NCBI GenBank assembly: GCA_044361315.1
Contig: JBIKJA010000001.1
Span: 308,319-372,318, forward strand
From: Crocinitomix sp044361315
GTDB lineage: Bacteria; Bacteroidota; Bacteroidia; Flavobacteriales_D; Crocinitomicaceae
Length of the DNA stretch: 64,000 nucleotides
Direction of reading: 5' to 3'
Positions 54,509 through 63,191 of this stretch are shown here, piece by piece. Within the stretch, counting starts at the first letter, position 1. Each line of letters starts with the position of its first letter. A program made the position numbers and the translations under genes. Under the pieces are notes generated by a model. The model did not search any database. It saw nothing but the letters and a program-made list of their open reading frames with translations, and had not been told where the DNA came from.

Positions 54509-55411
54509 ATGGAAGACGAAAAAAAGAAAATTCGGATTGTTTCGCCCGCCAAACAAATTGAGGAAAAACAGGTTGTTTTTGCAAAGGATTTTTTGGAAAA
54601 ACATGGATTTATCGTTGAGATCAGTGCACATGCTTTAGGACAATATCATTATTTTTCTGGTACAATTAATGAACGGTTGTCCGATTTTCAGGAAGCCTTG
54701 GATGACCCTTCGGTTGATTTTATTTTGTGCGCGCGGGGTGGATACGGGTGTGTTCAATTCATCGACCTATTAGATTTTACCGAATTTTTGAAATCGCCAA
54801 AATTGATTATTGGTTACAGCGATGTTACCGTTTTTCATTCACATCTTCATCGTCATTTTTCAGTACCAAGTTTACATGCAACGGCGCCCCTAAATTTTTC
54901 AGAAAATACCAAGGAAGCATTAGATTCTTTGTTGAATGTCTTAAATAACCAACCAAACGAATATCGCTTTCAACCACACGATTTAAATGTCAATGGAGAA
55001 ATTTCAGCTCCGGTAGTGGGAGGAAATCTGTCTATTTTATATTCATTGCTTGGAACCAATTCCGACTTCAACTACAAAGGAAAAATTTTGTTTATCGAAG
55101 AAGTAGGTGAGGCCGTCTATGCTATCGATCGAATGTTTTACGCCTTAAAAAAAGCGAATAAATTGAAAGGGTTAATGGGTGTTATTGTGGGTGGATTAAC
55201 CAATATGAAAGATTCTGAAGTCCCTTTTGGGAAATCCGCCGAAGAGGTAATCTGGTCACACATTCAACCACTTGGAATCCCTTGTTGTTTTAGCTTTCCT
55301 GCTGGTCATATCGACGACAATCGCGCATTAATTTTAGGTGCCAATGCACAGCTTTCCGTCACGGCACAAGAAGTTGTTTTTTGCTCGCCCAAAGCAAAAA
55401 AACAGAGTTAA
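54509..55411 (+). CDS. LD-carboxypeptidase
   Basis: The 300-residue peptidase of family S66 cuts the C-terminal D-alanine of tetrapeptide muropeptides in peptidoglycan recycling. IRIVSPAKQIEEKQV is the N-terminal strand; the serine nucleophile is in IGYSDVTVFHSHLH; and LCARGGYGCVQFIDLLDF is another family landmark. The histidine of the Ser-Glu-His triad fits SFPAGHIDDNRALILGA, and the glutamate FIEEVGEAVYAIDR. No signal peptide, consistent with the cytosolic enzyme. It is convergent with the carbonic anhydrase gene, with 5 bp between their stops. Confidence 0.92.
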   Translation: MEDEKKKIRIVSPAKQIEEKQVVFAKDFLEKHGFIVEISAHALGQYHYFSGTINERLSDFQEALDDPSVDFILCARGGYGCVQFIDLLDFTEFLKSPKLIIGYSDVTVFHSHLHRHFSVPSLHATAPLNFSENTKEALDSLLNVLNNQPNEYRFQPHDLNVNGEISAPVVGGNLSILYSLLGTNSDFNYKGKILFIEEVGEAVYAIDRMFYALKKANKLKGLMGVIVGGLTNMKDSEVPFGKSAEEVIWSHIQPLGIPCCFSFPAGHIDDNRALILGANAQLSVTAQEVVFCSPKAKKQS

Positions 55412-55416
55412 TTGAG

Positions 55417-55950
55417 TTAAGAATTTGGAGTGTCTTGCTCTTCGAACCAAGAAGCGTACATGCGATAATTGTTCGCGATTCGCATAACTTCTCCTTTAAA
55501 CAATTCAGGGCTTAAATTTTTTACTTTTTTCGCTGGAATTCCTGCAAAGATACTACCTGTTTCGACATGTGTACCTTCTAATAAAACTGCACCGGCGGCA
55601 ATGATACAATTTTCTTCAATCACACAATTATCCATCACGATTGCGCCCATACCAATTAGGACATTATCATGTACCAAGCAACCGTGCACTAAAGCATTGT
55701 GGCCAACTGATACATTATTACCTAAAATTGTTTTGGTTTTTTCATAAGTGCAATGAATGACAGCGCCATCTTGGATATTGACATTATTGCCAAAACTAAT
55801 CGAATTTACATCACCTCGAACAACAGCATTAAACCAGATCGAACAATTTTCGCCCATGGTAACATCGCCAACGACCGTGGCGTTTTCCGCCAACCAACAA
55901 GTTGATGGAATGTGAGGAGTTTTATTTCGACAAGATTTAATTAAGGCCAT
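55417..55950 (-). CDS. Gamma-type carbonic anhydrase family protein
   Basis: The 177-residue left-handed beta-helix protein shows hexapeptide repeats through most of its length (NATVVGDVTMGENCSIWFNA, IQDGAVIHCTYEKTKTIL). Zinc ligands of the gamma class are present: His in VIHC, and NVSVGHNALVHGCLV gives two more. Members hydrate CO2 or have lost activity and serve as acyl-carnitine- or phenylacetate-associated proteins (PaaY/YrdA), so enzyme activity is only likely. It is the last gene upstream of a strong terminator shared with the exb operon's end. Confidence 0.85.
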   Translation of the reverse strand: MALIKSCRNKTPHIPSTCWLAENATVVGDVTMGENCSIWFNAVVRGDVNSISFGNNVNIQDGAVIHCTYEKTKTILGNNVSVGHNALVHGCLVHDNVLIGMGAIVMDNCVIEENCIIAAGAVLLEGTHVETGSIFAGIPAKKVKNLSPELFKGEVMRIANNYRMYASWFEEQDTPNS

Positions 55951-55977
55951 GAGATTAATTTAAACGGAACTTTCAAA

Positions 55978-56022
55978 AAATAAAAAAACTCATTCTACAA
56001 CTGTTACGAAATAGAATGAGTT
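55978..56022 (-). terminator. Rho-independent terminator of the exb operon
   Basis: On the minus strand AACTCATTCTA pairs perfectly with TAGAATGAGTT (11 bp) around a 14-nt loop, and the stem is followed by a T tract (the A run at 55982-55986 on the plus strand). Confidence 0.85.
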
Positions 56023-56042
56023 AATATTACCAATTTTATTTA

Positions 56043-56495
56043 TTATTTTCTATCTGCCGAATAGTTTATTTTGAGTGCATTCATATCTCTCAATACTTCT
56101 TTTACGTCAGATACAATTCGCATGTCAACATCTTTGTCAACTTTTAACGAGGTGACAATATCTATTGGTTTTTTTCCATCACGTGTTTTAGATTTTTTCC
56201 AGTCAGAAACGTCAAGTGCGCTTTGCGCTAGGCGGTCATCTAATTGGATTTTCGGTTGAGTACCTTCGTTTGCCTCATCAATTGGGAATCCAATGTAAAC
56301 AAAATCAACCTCATCTTTATTTTCGATTGGAACAGCTTGTGTAGCTTCTGGTTTTTTAACATCCACTTTCATATCCACCTCTTTCATTGTTGTTGCCACC
56401 ATGAAAAAGAATAAAAGCATGAAAATAATGTCTGGAAGCGCTGAAGTGTTAACAGCGGGCATCCCTCTTTTGCGACCTTTATTAAATTTTCCCAT
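56043..56495 (-). CDS. ExbD/TolR family biopolymer transporter (short form)
   Basis: The 150-residue protein has a single membrane anchor with the functional aspartate in ALPDIIFMLLFFFMVATTMK (Asp22). The periplasmic domain continues QAVPIENKDEVDFVYIGFPI. ExbD works with ExbB as a proton channel energising TonB-type or Tol-type transport. It lies directly behind a second, larger ExbD (2-bp gap) and a membrane protein, and exbB begins the group. No TonB gene is in the window. Confidence 0.88.
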   Translation of the reverse strand: MGKFNKGRKRGMPAVNTSALPDIIFMLLFFFMVATTMKEVDMKVDVKKPEATQAVPIENKDEVDFVYIGFPIDEANEGTQPKIQLDDRLAQSALDVSDWKKSKTRDGKKPIDIVTSLKVDKDVDMRIVSDVKEVLRDMNALKINYSADRK

Positions 56496-56497
56496 AA

Positions 56498-57211
56498 CTA
56501 TCTATCAATTTTCGCTTCTATAATTCGCTCAGGAACAAGGATTCTTAGCATTTTGAGAACTTTCTGATCTTCTTCAAGTTCTGGATCTAAATTCTCATAA
56601 TCACCTAGGTTTAGATCATTACAAACTTCCACAGAAAGTTCATTCACCACCGTTTTTAGGATGTCTTGCAATTGCATATATAAACCAAATGAGGTTCCTG
56701 CTTGGTTTTTTAATTGAATTACCGAAGCTTTGTCCATTTCTTTGAATGATCCGTTCGATTTCGTACAAATTTCTCTTCTGAGATTCCATTTCTCTAACTC
56801 ACCAGCCGCAATTTTATCTTCAGCATTGACATCTAACATTGCTTTAAATTTTGCAATTTCTTGATCACACTGAACAATGGTCACCACATCATGATTAGGC
56901 ATGTTTATGTTAACGTCATTTCTTAATTTATTGCTCGTGTAGAAATCTAAAACAATTTGTTTCAAATCTTCAAGATCAGTAACGAGTCCTTCTACTAAGA
57001 GTGCATCATTCGAGTTAGCTTCAATTTTTAGAACATTACGTTCAATTACTGGTGGCGGGGGAACATCAGTAGGTGGCAATTTGGCTGGTAAGTTTCGTCC
57101 GATACCATTATCAACTTCCATCGTTGTAGTAACCAAAAAGAAAATCAAGAGCAAGAAGGCAATATCTGCCATCGAACCTGCATTAATCTCTTCTATTTGT
57201 CTTCTAGCCAT
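56498..57211 (-). CDS. ExbD/TolR family biopolymer transporter (long form)
   Basis: The 237-residue protein has the family anchor GSMADIAFLLLIFFLVTTTM with Asp16 in the membrane segment. Its periplasmic domain is about 90 residues longer than in typical ExbD, with a central insertion (around ELEKWNLRREICTKSNGS to SVIQLKNQAGTSFGLYMQLQ). Bacteroidota commonly carry a pair of unequal ExbD proteins after one ExbB, and this fits that layout. It is translated from an ATG 9 bp after the upstream membrane protein. Confidence 0.88.
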   Translation of the reverse strand: MARRQIEEINAGSMADIAFLLLIFFLVTTTMEVDNGIGRNLPAKLPPTDVPPPPVIERNVLKIEANSNDALLVEGLVTDLEDLKQIVLDFYTSNKLRNDVNINMPNHDVVTIVQCDQEIAKFKAMLDVNAEDKIAAGELEKWNLRREICTKSNGSFKEMDKASVIQLKNQAGTSFGLYMQLQDILKTVVNELSVEVCNDLNLGDYENLDPELEEDQKVLKMLRILVPERIIEAKIDR

Positions 57212-57220
57212 AATTAATAA

Positions 57221-57694
57221 TTATTTAGACGAATAGGAAAACAAATTTCTCACAATTTGAATTGCTATAAGAGCCATAGCTACAGCAATCAAAACGTATG
57301 AGCTGTAGATTCCAACGCCAGACCATTTTATATTTTCAGGTGTTGCACCAGGTAATTCAAATACTGCTTTTGAAGTCTCTTCTCCAGTTAAGGCATAACC
57401 AATCAGAATCAATATTCCAAAAATTGAAAATCCAATTGCGGTGTATATAAACCTTTTTGGATTCGTGATTATTGCGAATAAGGTAAAAATACCGATTGCA
57501 CCTACCGTGATGTAAAACAGCATCATTGAATACTGAACAGCCCGAGACACGGTCGTTGTGTCAGATGATGCTTCGAGTGTGATAGGATCAATAAGGGATT
57601 TATTTCCCATTGCATAGACTACTAAGATCACCCCAATGAGTGCTAATACGAACACAAGAATATTCGTTATTAGTAATTGTGTTTTAATGTTCAT
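57221..57694 (-). CDS. Membrane protein of the exb cluster, unknown function
   Basis: The 157-residue protein has four hydrophobic segments, about 9-29, 52-70, 83-102 and 129-149 (TNILVFVLALIGVILVVYAM; YSMMLFYITVGAIGIFTLFA; AIGFSIFGILILIGYAL; SYVLIAVAMALIAIQIV). It has no recognised domain. The position between exbB and the ExbD pair recurs in related Flavobacteriales in my recollection, which suggests a helper role for the proton channel; that is inference. Confidence 0.7.
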   Translation of the reverse strand: MNIKTQLLITNILVFVLALIGVILVVYAMGNKSLIDPITLEASSDTTTVSRAVQYSMMLFYITVGAIGIFTLFAIITNPKRFIYTAIGFSIFGILILIGYALTGEETSKAVFELPGATPENIKWSGVGIYSSYVLIAVAMALIAIQIVRNLFSYSSK

Positions 57695-57725
57695 ACTCTA
57701 ATTTATTTAGCAAAATTTGTACAAA

Positions 57726-58559
57726 CTACGATTTTAAAGTTGGAGTAGCTACTCTATGTTTGACTAAAATATCAATCATTGAGATAGAAGCATTTTCCAT
57801 ATCATTTACCAAACTATCAATTTTTGATAATAAATAATTGTAAAATACTTGTAGAATAATCGCCACCACTAGACCAAATACGGTTGTTAAGAGGGCCACT
57901 TTAATCCCTGATGCAACAACGGTAGCTGAAATTGTACCTGCGATTGCGATCGCATCGAATGCTTCAATCATCCCGATTACTGTTCCCATGAACCCTAACA
58001 TTGGTGCTAAAGCAATAAATAAGGCAATCCATGGCATTCCTTTTTCCATTAAACCCATTTGAACACCTCCGTAAGAAACTACTGATTTTTCAACCATTTC
58101 TATTCCTTCATCTGAACGATCTAAACCTTGGTAAAAAATGGAAGCTACTGGTCCGCGTGTATTTCTACAAACATCTTTAGCTGCTTCAACACCACCTGAT
58201 GCTAATGCATTTTCGATGTTAGAAAGTAATTTTTTCGTATTGGTTGTAGCTAAGTTCAAGTATACAATTCGCTCAATGGCCAATGCCAATCCTAAAATCA
58301 AACATAATAGAACGATACCCATGAATCCAGCGCCCCCTTCAATAAACCTGATTTTTAATTGAGTTGTTAATGAATAACCTCCAGTGTTTGTTGTATCTGG
58401 TTCAGCTGCAGTTGCAGCTGGAGCAACTGGTTCTGCTGTTAATGCGGTTGCACCGCTGTCTGCCAAAACCGTTGAATCTAAAGGCTCTGCGAACACGGTT
58501 GATGAAACTCCAAAGGTTAAAAACCCCGCAAAAGCTACTAATGCTAATACTTTTTTCAT
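57726..58559 (-). CDS. exbB: MotA/TolQ/ExbB proton channel protein
   Basis: The 277-residue protein begins with a signal-like N-terminus (LALVAFAGFLTFGVSSTVFA) and a low-complexity Ala/Thr/Pro linker, then the ExbB core: three membrane segments, with VYLNLATTNTKKLLSNIENA between the first and second, and the signature GMIEAFDAIAIAGTISATVV, continuing SGIKVALLTTVFGLVVAIIL. It forms the pentameric proton channel with the two ExbD genes downstream. The cluster order exbB, membrane protein, exbD, exbD is intact. An N-terminal extension with a signal peptide is usual for Bacteroidota ExbB. Confidence 0.92.
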   Translation of the reverse strand: MKKVLALVAFAGFLTFGVSSTVFAEPLDSTVLADSGATALTAEPVAPAATAAEPDTTNTGGYSLTTQLKIRFIEGGAGFMGIVLLCLILGLALAIERIVYLNLATTNTKKLLSNIENALASGGVEAAKDVCRNTRGPVASIFYQGLDRSDEGIEMVEKSVVSYGGVQMGLMEKGMPWIALFIALAPMLGFMGTVIGMIEAFDAIAIAGTISATVVASGIKVALLTTVFGLVVAIILQVFYNYLLSKIDSLVNDMENASISMIDILVKHRVATPTLKS

Positions 58560-58804
58560 TGTTGTCTGTTTAAATTTTTAAAGTTGTGCTTTTCTTTATT
58601 TTTAGTGAAGCGAAGTGCTAAATTACTAAAATTTATAAATTAATCTTGTTCCTTCTTTATTTTTTCCACAATTTGCGAGGAACTTTGCAAAATTCGTGAA
58701 ATTCTTTTGAAACATAAGGTTACCTGTGTTAACCCTGTTTAAATTTTATGTTAATTTTTGGTGTGTTTGATCCTAATTTTCTTTTTTAACTGATTTGGTT
58801 AAGT

Positions 58805-59842
58805 TTATTTTAAAATTTCAGAAATTTCACCAAAAAGGTTTTTGGTAAGGTTTTCTTTTTTTTCAATTAAACTCATCGGTTCAGCCAATACGTACATCAA
58901 TTTTGCCAAGGCAGCTTCTGTTGTCAGATCTGCTCCGCTGATCACGCCTACTTGTTCGAACATCTTACCCGTTTGATATTTTGTTTGGTTGACATGACCG
59001 GTCACACATTGTGTTACGTTTAACACAATTCCACCTTCGTTGATATAATTTGAAAGTAAGGTTTTTAAAACATCATTTGAAAACGAATTTCCTGCGCCAA
59101 AACTTTCAATAATTACTCCTTTGCAATTTTCTAGGTTGAAATAGGCTTTGATTGGTTCGATGGGCATGCCAGGAAACAATTTAACAAGGCCGATTTCTGT
59201 GCAAAAATTCCTTGTTAAACGGAGCTCCTTTAATGTTGTTCTAAAAAGAGCTGGTTTATTGAAGGATATATGCACACCTGCCTCTGCTAAATGCACATAA
59301 TTGGCACTGCTAAAGGCTTCAAAATTTTCTGCACTTATTTTTTGTGTTCGATTTCCGCGATAGAGCGAAGATTCGAAATAGAGCGCTACTTCTTGCACAA
59401 TTGACTCGCCTGTTTGATCTTTTTTTCCTGCAATTTCGATTGCTGTTATTAAATTTTCTTTCCCATCGGTGCGAATTTGTCCAATTGGCAATTGTGACCC
59501 GGTTAATATTACTGGTTTTTTTAAACCCTGCAACATAAAACTAAGTCCTGAAGCGGTGTACGCCATTGTATCGGACCCGTGCAATACGACAAAACCATCG
59601 TAATTAACATAATTGTCAAAGATCGTTTGTGCAATTTCTCCCCATCTGCTTGGATTCATTTCGGATGAATCTATTGGTTCATCCATCGAATACGCTTCAA
59701 GATCGTATGCAAACTGTTTTAACTCTGGAACACTGTTGTATAAATGTTCAAAATCAAACGGTTTTAAAACACCTGTTTGTGGATCGTTTACCATTCCGAT
59801 CGTTCCGCCTGTGTATATAATTAGTACCCGTGGGTTTTTCAT
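58805..59842 (-). CDS. ansA: Type I (cytosolic) L-asparaginase
   Basis: The 345-residue amidase starts VLIIYTGGTIGMVNDPQTG, with the first catalytic threonine in TGGTIGM. The second site is FVVLHGSDTMAYTASGLSFM, carrying the Thr-Asp pair, and the lysine is in KKPVILTGSQLPIGQ. It hydrolyses asparagine to aspartate and ammonia. No signal peptide supports the cytosolic type. It lies between tatD (67-bp gap upstream) and exbB (245-bp gap downstream), an arrangement I have seen in many Bacteroidota. Confidence 0.94.
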   Translation of the reverse strand: MKNPRVLIIYTGGTIGMVNDPQTGVLKPFDFEHLYNSVPELKQFAYDLEAYSMDEPIDSSEMNPSRWGEIAQTIFDNYVNYDGFVVLHGSDTMAYTASGLSFMLQGLKKPVILTGSQLPIGQIRTDGKENLITAIEIAGKKDQTGESIVQEVALYFESSLYRGNRTQKISAENFEAFSSANYVHLAEAGVHISFNKPALFRTTLKELRLTRNFCTEIGLVKLFPGMPIEPIKAYFNLENCKGVIIESFGAGNSFSNDVLKTLLSNYINEGGIVLNVTQCVTGHVNQTKYQTGKMFEQVGVISGADLTTEAALAKLMYVLAEPMSLIEKKENLTKNLFGEISEILK

Positions 59843-59909
59843 TACTTGAACAAATTAACAATTAAATAAATTAACTTTTAACATAAATTGAGTTAAGTGA
59901 TAGATCTGT

Positions 59910-60686
59910 TTATTGAACCGTTTTGAATAAATCCCGTGCATTTTGGCTAGTTATAGCTGCAATGGATTCGATTGAACAATTTTTAATTGACGCTAATTTA
60001 GTAGCAATCAAAGTTATATATTCACTTTCGTTTCTTTTACCTCGATGTGGCATTGGCGCCAAATAAGGGGCATCTGTTTCTAACATCAAATGTTTTAAAT
60101 CTAAACTGTAAAGTACCTTATCTAAGCCGCTATTTTTAAAGGTGACTACTCCTCCAATGCCCAATTTAAATCCCCCATACCCAATAACTTTCTCAGCTTG
60201 TTCGATTGTACCCGTAAAACAATGAAACACCCCTGTTAGTTTTTCATCATTTAATTGGTCAAGAATTTCAAATGTCTCATTAAAAGCTTCACGGACATGA
60301 ATGGCAATAGGCAATTGTTTTTCTTTTGCCCATTCGATTTGTTTTGCAAAGGCTTTTTGTTGATAGGGCAACGTTGTTTTGTCCCAATATAAATCAATTC
60401 CGATTTCTCCAATAGCACAATAAGCATGTTGATCGGCATATTGATGCAATCGATTGAGTTCGTTTTCCCAATTTTCATCGACCGAACAAGGGTGTAGACC
60501 CAACATTGGAAAACAATTTTCGGGAAAATCGGCTACTAATTGGTGCATGCCGTCTATTGAATCTAAATCGACATTCGGCAATAAAAGTTTAGTAATTCCG
60601 GCATCAATGGCACGCTGCACTACTTCGTGACGATCCTGATCAAACTGATCTGAATATAAATGTGTATGTGTATCGATGAATTGCAT
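59910..60686 (-). CDS. tatD: TatD family DNase
   Basis: The 258-residue protein starts MQFIDTHTHLYSDQF with metal ligands His7 and His9. GLHPCSVDENWENEL, CAIGEIGIDLYWDKTTLPYQ, LPIAIHVREAFNETFE, VFHCFTGTIEQAEKVIGYG and LMLETDAPYLAPMPHRGKRN complete the family signature. It is the full-length form; the shorter relative is at 36248. The reading frame extends upstream to 60833 without a stop because it runs into a dead transposase; those 49 extra residues are not part of TatD. The ATG at 60686 is where homologues start. Its promoter must lie in transposase-derived DNA. Confidence 0.95.
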   Translation of the reverse strand: MQFIDTHTHLYSDQFDQDRHEVVQRAIDAGITKLLLPNVDLDSIDGMHQLVADFPENCFPMLGLHPCSVDENWENELNRLHQYADQHAYCAIGEIGIDLYWDKTTLPYQQKAFAKQIEWAKEKQLPIAIHVREAFNETFEILDQLNDEKLTGVFHCFTGTIEQAEKVIGYGGFKLGIGGVVTFKNSGLDKVLYSLDLKHLMLETDAPYLAPMPHRGKRNESEYITLIATKLASIKNCSIESIAAITSQNARDLFKTVQ

Positions 60687-60749
60687 GCCTAGTTTACATT
60701 TACGAAATATACGTGGAAGGGTTACACGAAGATCTGCAACCTTTCTAGA

Positions 60750-61393
60750 TTGAAATAAACCTGAAGTAAACTCTGAACCGTTATCCGTTCTTATTCCTTT
60801 TGGTTTGCCGTGTTTTTCAATGGCTTTTTCCAAGATTTTTATGACCCTGTGTGATGGGACCCTGTATACCTGAGGGTTCGGTTTTAAATTTCATTCAAAT
60901 CGCCTAGAAAAGCTTGAGTTTGAAAAAAAGAAACGAAGTAATAGCTGGCTATTTCGAGTTGTTTTGACGAAAAAATCATGGTTTTCTATGCGAAAAAACC
61001 AATATTTAAAGTAGTCTGTTAATTTTAATGGATTAATTCCGTAAATGTAGAGAATATGGCTATTCCGTCAAATTTTAATTAAAATCTGGATGGTTATATC
61101 CAATCTGAAACTACAACTAAATAGTACAATGAAATGAAATTGATATTGGACTATTTTATTAGTGTCTTCGGTATAATTTAGAGTCGAACTCTCAGGTTTT
61201 AATATGCTTCAATGCTTAAACACGTTTTCTTGTATTGGTCAACAATATTGAGCGTTCGTGGTTTTCTTCCCGAAAATAAGCTGTCCAACATGAAATCCAT
61301 TGCCCATTCTTCTTTGGAAGCTAAGTATACAGAAATCGGGATGGCTGGGTTATTAAGCCGCTCATTTTTCATTCTTTTAAAAATCGAAAACCC
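60750..61393 (-). pseudogene. IS3-type transposase (OrfB) remnant, split by a 328-bp insertion
   Basis: On the minus strand, 61393 to 61197 reads ERLNNPAIPISVYLASKEEW, AMDFMLDSLFSGRKPRTLNI, VDQYKKTCLSIEA, the first part of the IS3/IS481-type integrase core with its first Asp. After the insertion, 60868 to 60750 reads PSHRVIKILEKAIEKHGKPK, GIRTDNGSEFTSGLFQ, the second-Asp block. Skipping 60869-61196 joins the two in nearly the right register (IEAYRVPSHRVIK). The rest of the transposase (DDE glutamate and beyond, and OrfA) is missing. This is clearly a dead insertion sequence. Confidence 0.82.
60869..61196 (+). mobile_element. MITE-like element with 22-bp inverted repeats, inside the IS3 remnant
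   Basis: The left end CCTGAGGGTTCGGTTTTAAA and right end (reverse complement) CCTGAGAGTTCGACTCTAAA are imperfect 22-bp inverted repeats. The 328-bp interior is AT-rich, has no reading frame of note, and splits the IS3 transposase between its two catalytic blocks. Parts recur at 63192-63279 (interior 61029-61095 plus right terminus) and 29889-29950 (61108-61174). No target duplication is obvious; TAT/ATA is a weak candidate. It is non-autonomous. Confidence 0.72.
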
Positions 61394-61669
61394 ATGTTCA
61401 TTTCATATTTCAACTGTTAAATTTAGACTTTAATCAGCTGTCCTAAATATAGGGAGTGCTATAATTTTCAAAATTTTACTTAGCTACTTCAGCCTTGGAA
61501 GCCCCTTAAAATCAATTTACGAAGGAATTGATTCACTTCAATTTGAAATAATCAATTTAAAACCACGAAAATTCTGCCAATTAGTGTGATTGATCTGAGT
61601 TTACAGGCAACCATAATGCGTTTAGTTTCGTAGTAACAAAAAAATACTTACCTTTACATAAAATAGGCT

Positions 61670-62272
61670 ATGAAAAAACTATATTATATTGCGGCTTTTG
61701 CAGGAGTTGTCATGTTTAGTTCATGTACAGATCATGAAATAATTCCGCCACCACTTCCAATGGTTGATTTAAATTGCGATTGCGATATCACTGTTGATGG
61801 TGTCGCTTACACTTATATGGACTCTTGCTATTATTTTTCTGAAAAATCAATTATATCTGGAGGAATTTCTAATGCTCGTTACCGAACATTGATAAAAGAA
61901 GAGGATCTTCCTGGTGGATTTGAAATGGAAATTCGTGCAATTAATTGGGCAGATGATGGTTCAAACAACCCAACCTTGGCAGAGTGGAAATCATACTTCT
62001 TAGATAATCCAACCCCAGGTTATTCTGCAAATATCGGTCACAACGGGATCGCTATTCGATGGACTGATCCTGAAGGAAATATTTGGATTAATGATACAAA
62101 TACCGATGTATGTTTAAGAGAATTTGTTTTCAATTCATTGATTCAAGAATCGGACACTACAGGAGATTATATGCAATTTGATGCTACATTAAAATGTAAA
62201 CTGGTAAATCCAGATTTAGGCACAAAATGTATTGAAAATGGACATGTACGTTCCGCATTCCAATTAAAATAA
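61670..62272 (+). CDS. Lipoprotein, unknown function
   Basis: The 200-residue lipoprotein has signal peptide YYIAAFAGVVMFSSCTDHEI, with the lipid-attachment Cys at residue 19, followed by a Pro-rich linker (IIPPPLPMVDLNCDCDIT). The body is beta-rich (VAYTYMDSCYYFSEKSIISG; LPGGFEMEIRAINWADDG; YSANIGHNGIAIRWTDPEGN), and six cysteines are present after the lipid-attachment one. No family recognised. It is preceded by about 230 bp without genes; TACCTTTA before the start (around 61651) resembles a -7 box. A strong terminator follows. Confidence 0.7.
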   Translation: MKKLYYIAAFAGVVMFSSCTDHEIIPPPLPMVDLNCDCDITVDGVAYTYMDSCYYFSEKSIISGGISNARYRTLIKEEDLPGGFEMEIRAINWADDGSNNPTLAEWKSYFLDNPTPGYSANIGHNGIAIRWTDPEGNIWINDTNTDVCLREFVFNSLIQESDTTGDYMQFDATLKCKLVNPDLGTKCIENGHVRSAFQLK

Positions 62273-62295
62273 AAAACGCATTGAATGTTAATATT

Positions 62296-62329
62296 ACGGG
62301 AGGTTCTTTGAAGCTCCCGTTTTTTTTTA
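62296..62329 (+). terminator. Rho-independent terminator
   Basis: ACGGGAG pairs with CTCCCGT around an 11-nt loop and is followed by nine T. Confidence 0.85.
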
Positions 62330-62361
62330 CTAATTTTAGCTAATAACCACGAGGTTAATGT

Positions 62362-63060
62362 ATGGAAGGAGTATTAAGGATTGCGATTATTGGAGATTAC
62401 AATTTTGCTTATCATTCACATAACGCCACTAATCAGGCCTTACAGCATGCTGAAAAGGTGTTGGATCAACCCATTAATTATTACTGGTTAAACGAAAGAG
62501 AGTGCACTGAAAACCCAACAAGTTTTTACGAAAGTTATGATGGGATTATCATTGCTCCTGGGCCCTATCAGCAGCCTTTTTATTTTAATTCGATCATAAA
62601 AAATTTAATTGATAAAGACATCCCTGTACTTGGCACCGGCGAGTGTTTTAAACTATTAATAGAAGCCTATTTTTCGGGCTTGGGATTTGATTTAAATTCG
62701 GAAAAAATAATTTCGGAGAACTTGGTAAATGGAAATCATTTTACGGGAATCACCTTGGACCGATTTTCATCCGAATTTAGTAAAATATACTTAAATCGTG
62801 GTTTTGCGGAATATAGTTCATCACGCTATTCAATCCTCCCTCAATATTCAGAATGGCTTACCAAACGGTTTGAAATTGGCGCTAGAAATCAATATTTTGA
62901 TCCAGAAATTCTGAAATTGAAAGATCATAATTTCTTTTTATTTACGATGTTTTGCCCTCAAATTGTTTCAAGTATCGATTTGCCGCACCCAATTTTCACT
63001 TACTTTATAAAGAGCGTTCGCCGAATTGCCGACATTCGGGAAAGTAATGATAATGGTTAA
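62362..63060 (+). CDS. Stand-alone CTP-synthase-like class I glutamine amidotransferase homologue
   Basis: The 232-residue protein resembles the glutaminase domain of CTP synthase: RIAIIGDYNFAYHSHNATNQ at the start, YDGIIIAPGPYQQPFYFNSI in the middle, then VLGTGECFKLLIEAYFSGL. In active class I amidotransferases the nucleophile elbow is G-x-C-x-G; here it reads GTGECF, so the cysteine is two positions late. The catalytic 'HPE' is replaced by FCPQIVSSIDLPHP. The orphan CTP-synthase-like family often lacks this triad, so it is probably not an active glutaminase. The synthase half is absent. Its function is unknown; it may bind a nucleotide or glutamine-like ligand. Confidence 0.72.
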   Translation: MEGVLRIAIIGDYNFAYHSHNATNQALQHAEKVLDQPINYYWLNERECTENPTSFYESYDGIIIAPGPYQQPFYFNSIIKNLIDKDIPVLGTGECFKLLIEAYFSGLGFDLNSEKIISENLVNGNHFTGITLDRFSSEFSKIYLNRGFAEYSSSRYSILPQYSEWLTKRFEIGARNQYFDPEILKLKDHNFFLFTMFCPQIVSSIDLPHPIFTYFIKSVRRIADIRESNDNG

Positions 63061-63191
63061 GTGTGGCTGATTTTTTTCACGCATTTAAAGCCTACCTTTT
63101 ATATACCCATTTCCTCATGCATTATTGTTCCCTTTGCCAATGATTTTGAGACGGGGAGTTGCCATTTCAAATAAGCACTTTTGCACAATCC

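Noticed and set aside
61212..61433. Plus-strand 73-codon frame in the 61-kb gap
   Set aside because: It is the antisense of the IS3 transposase block, which gives clear family text on the minus strand.
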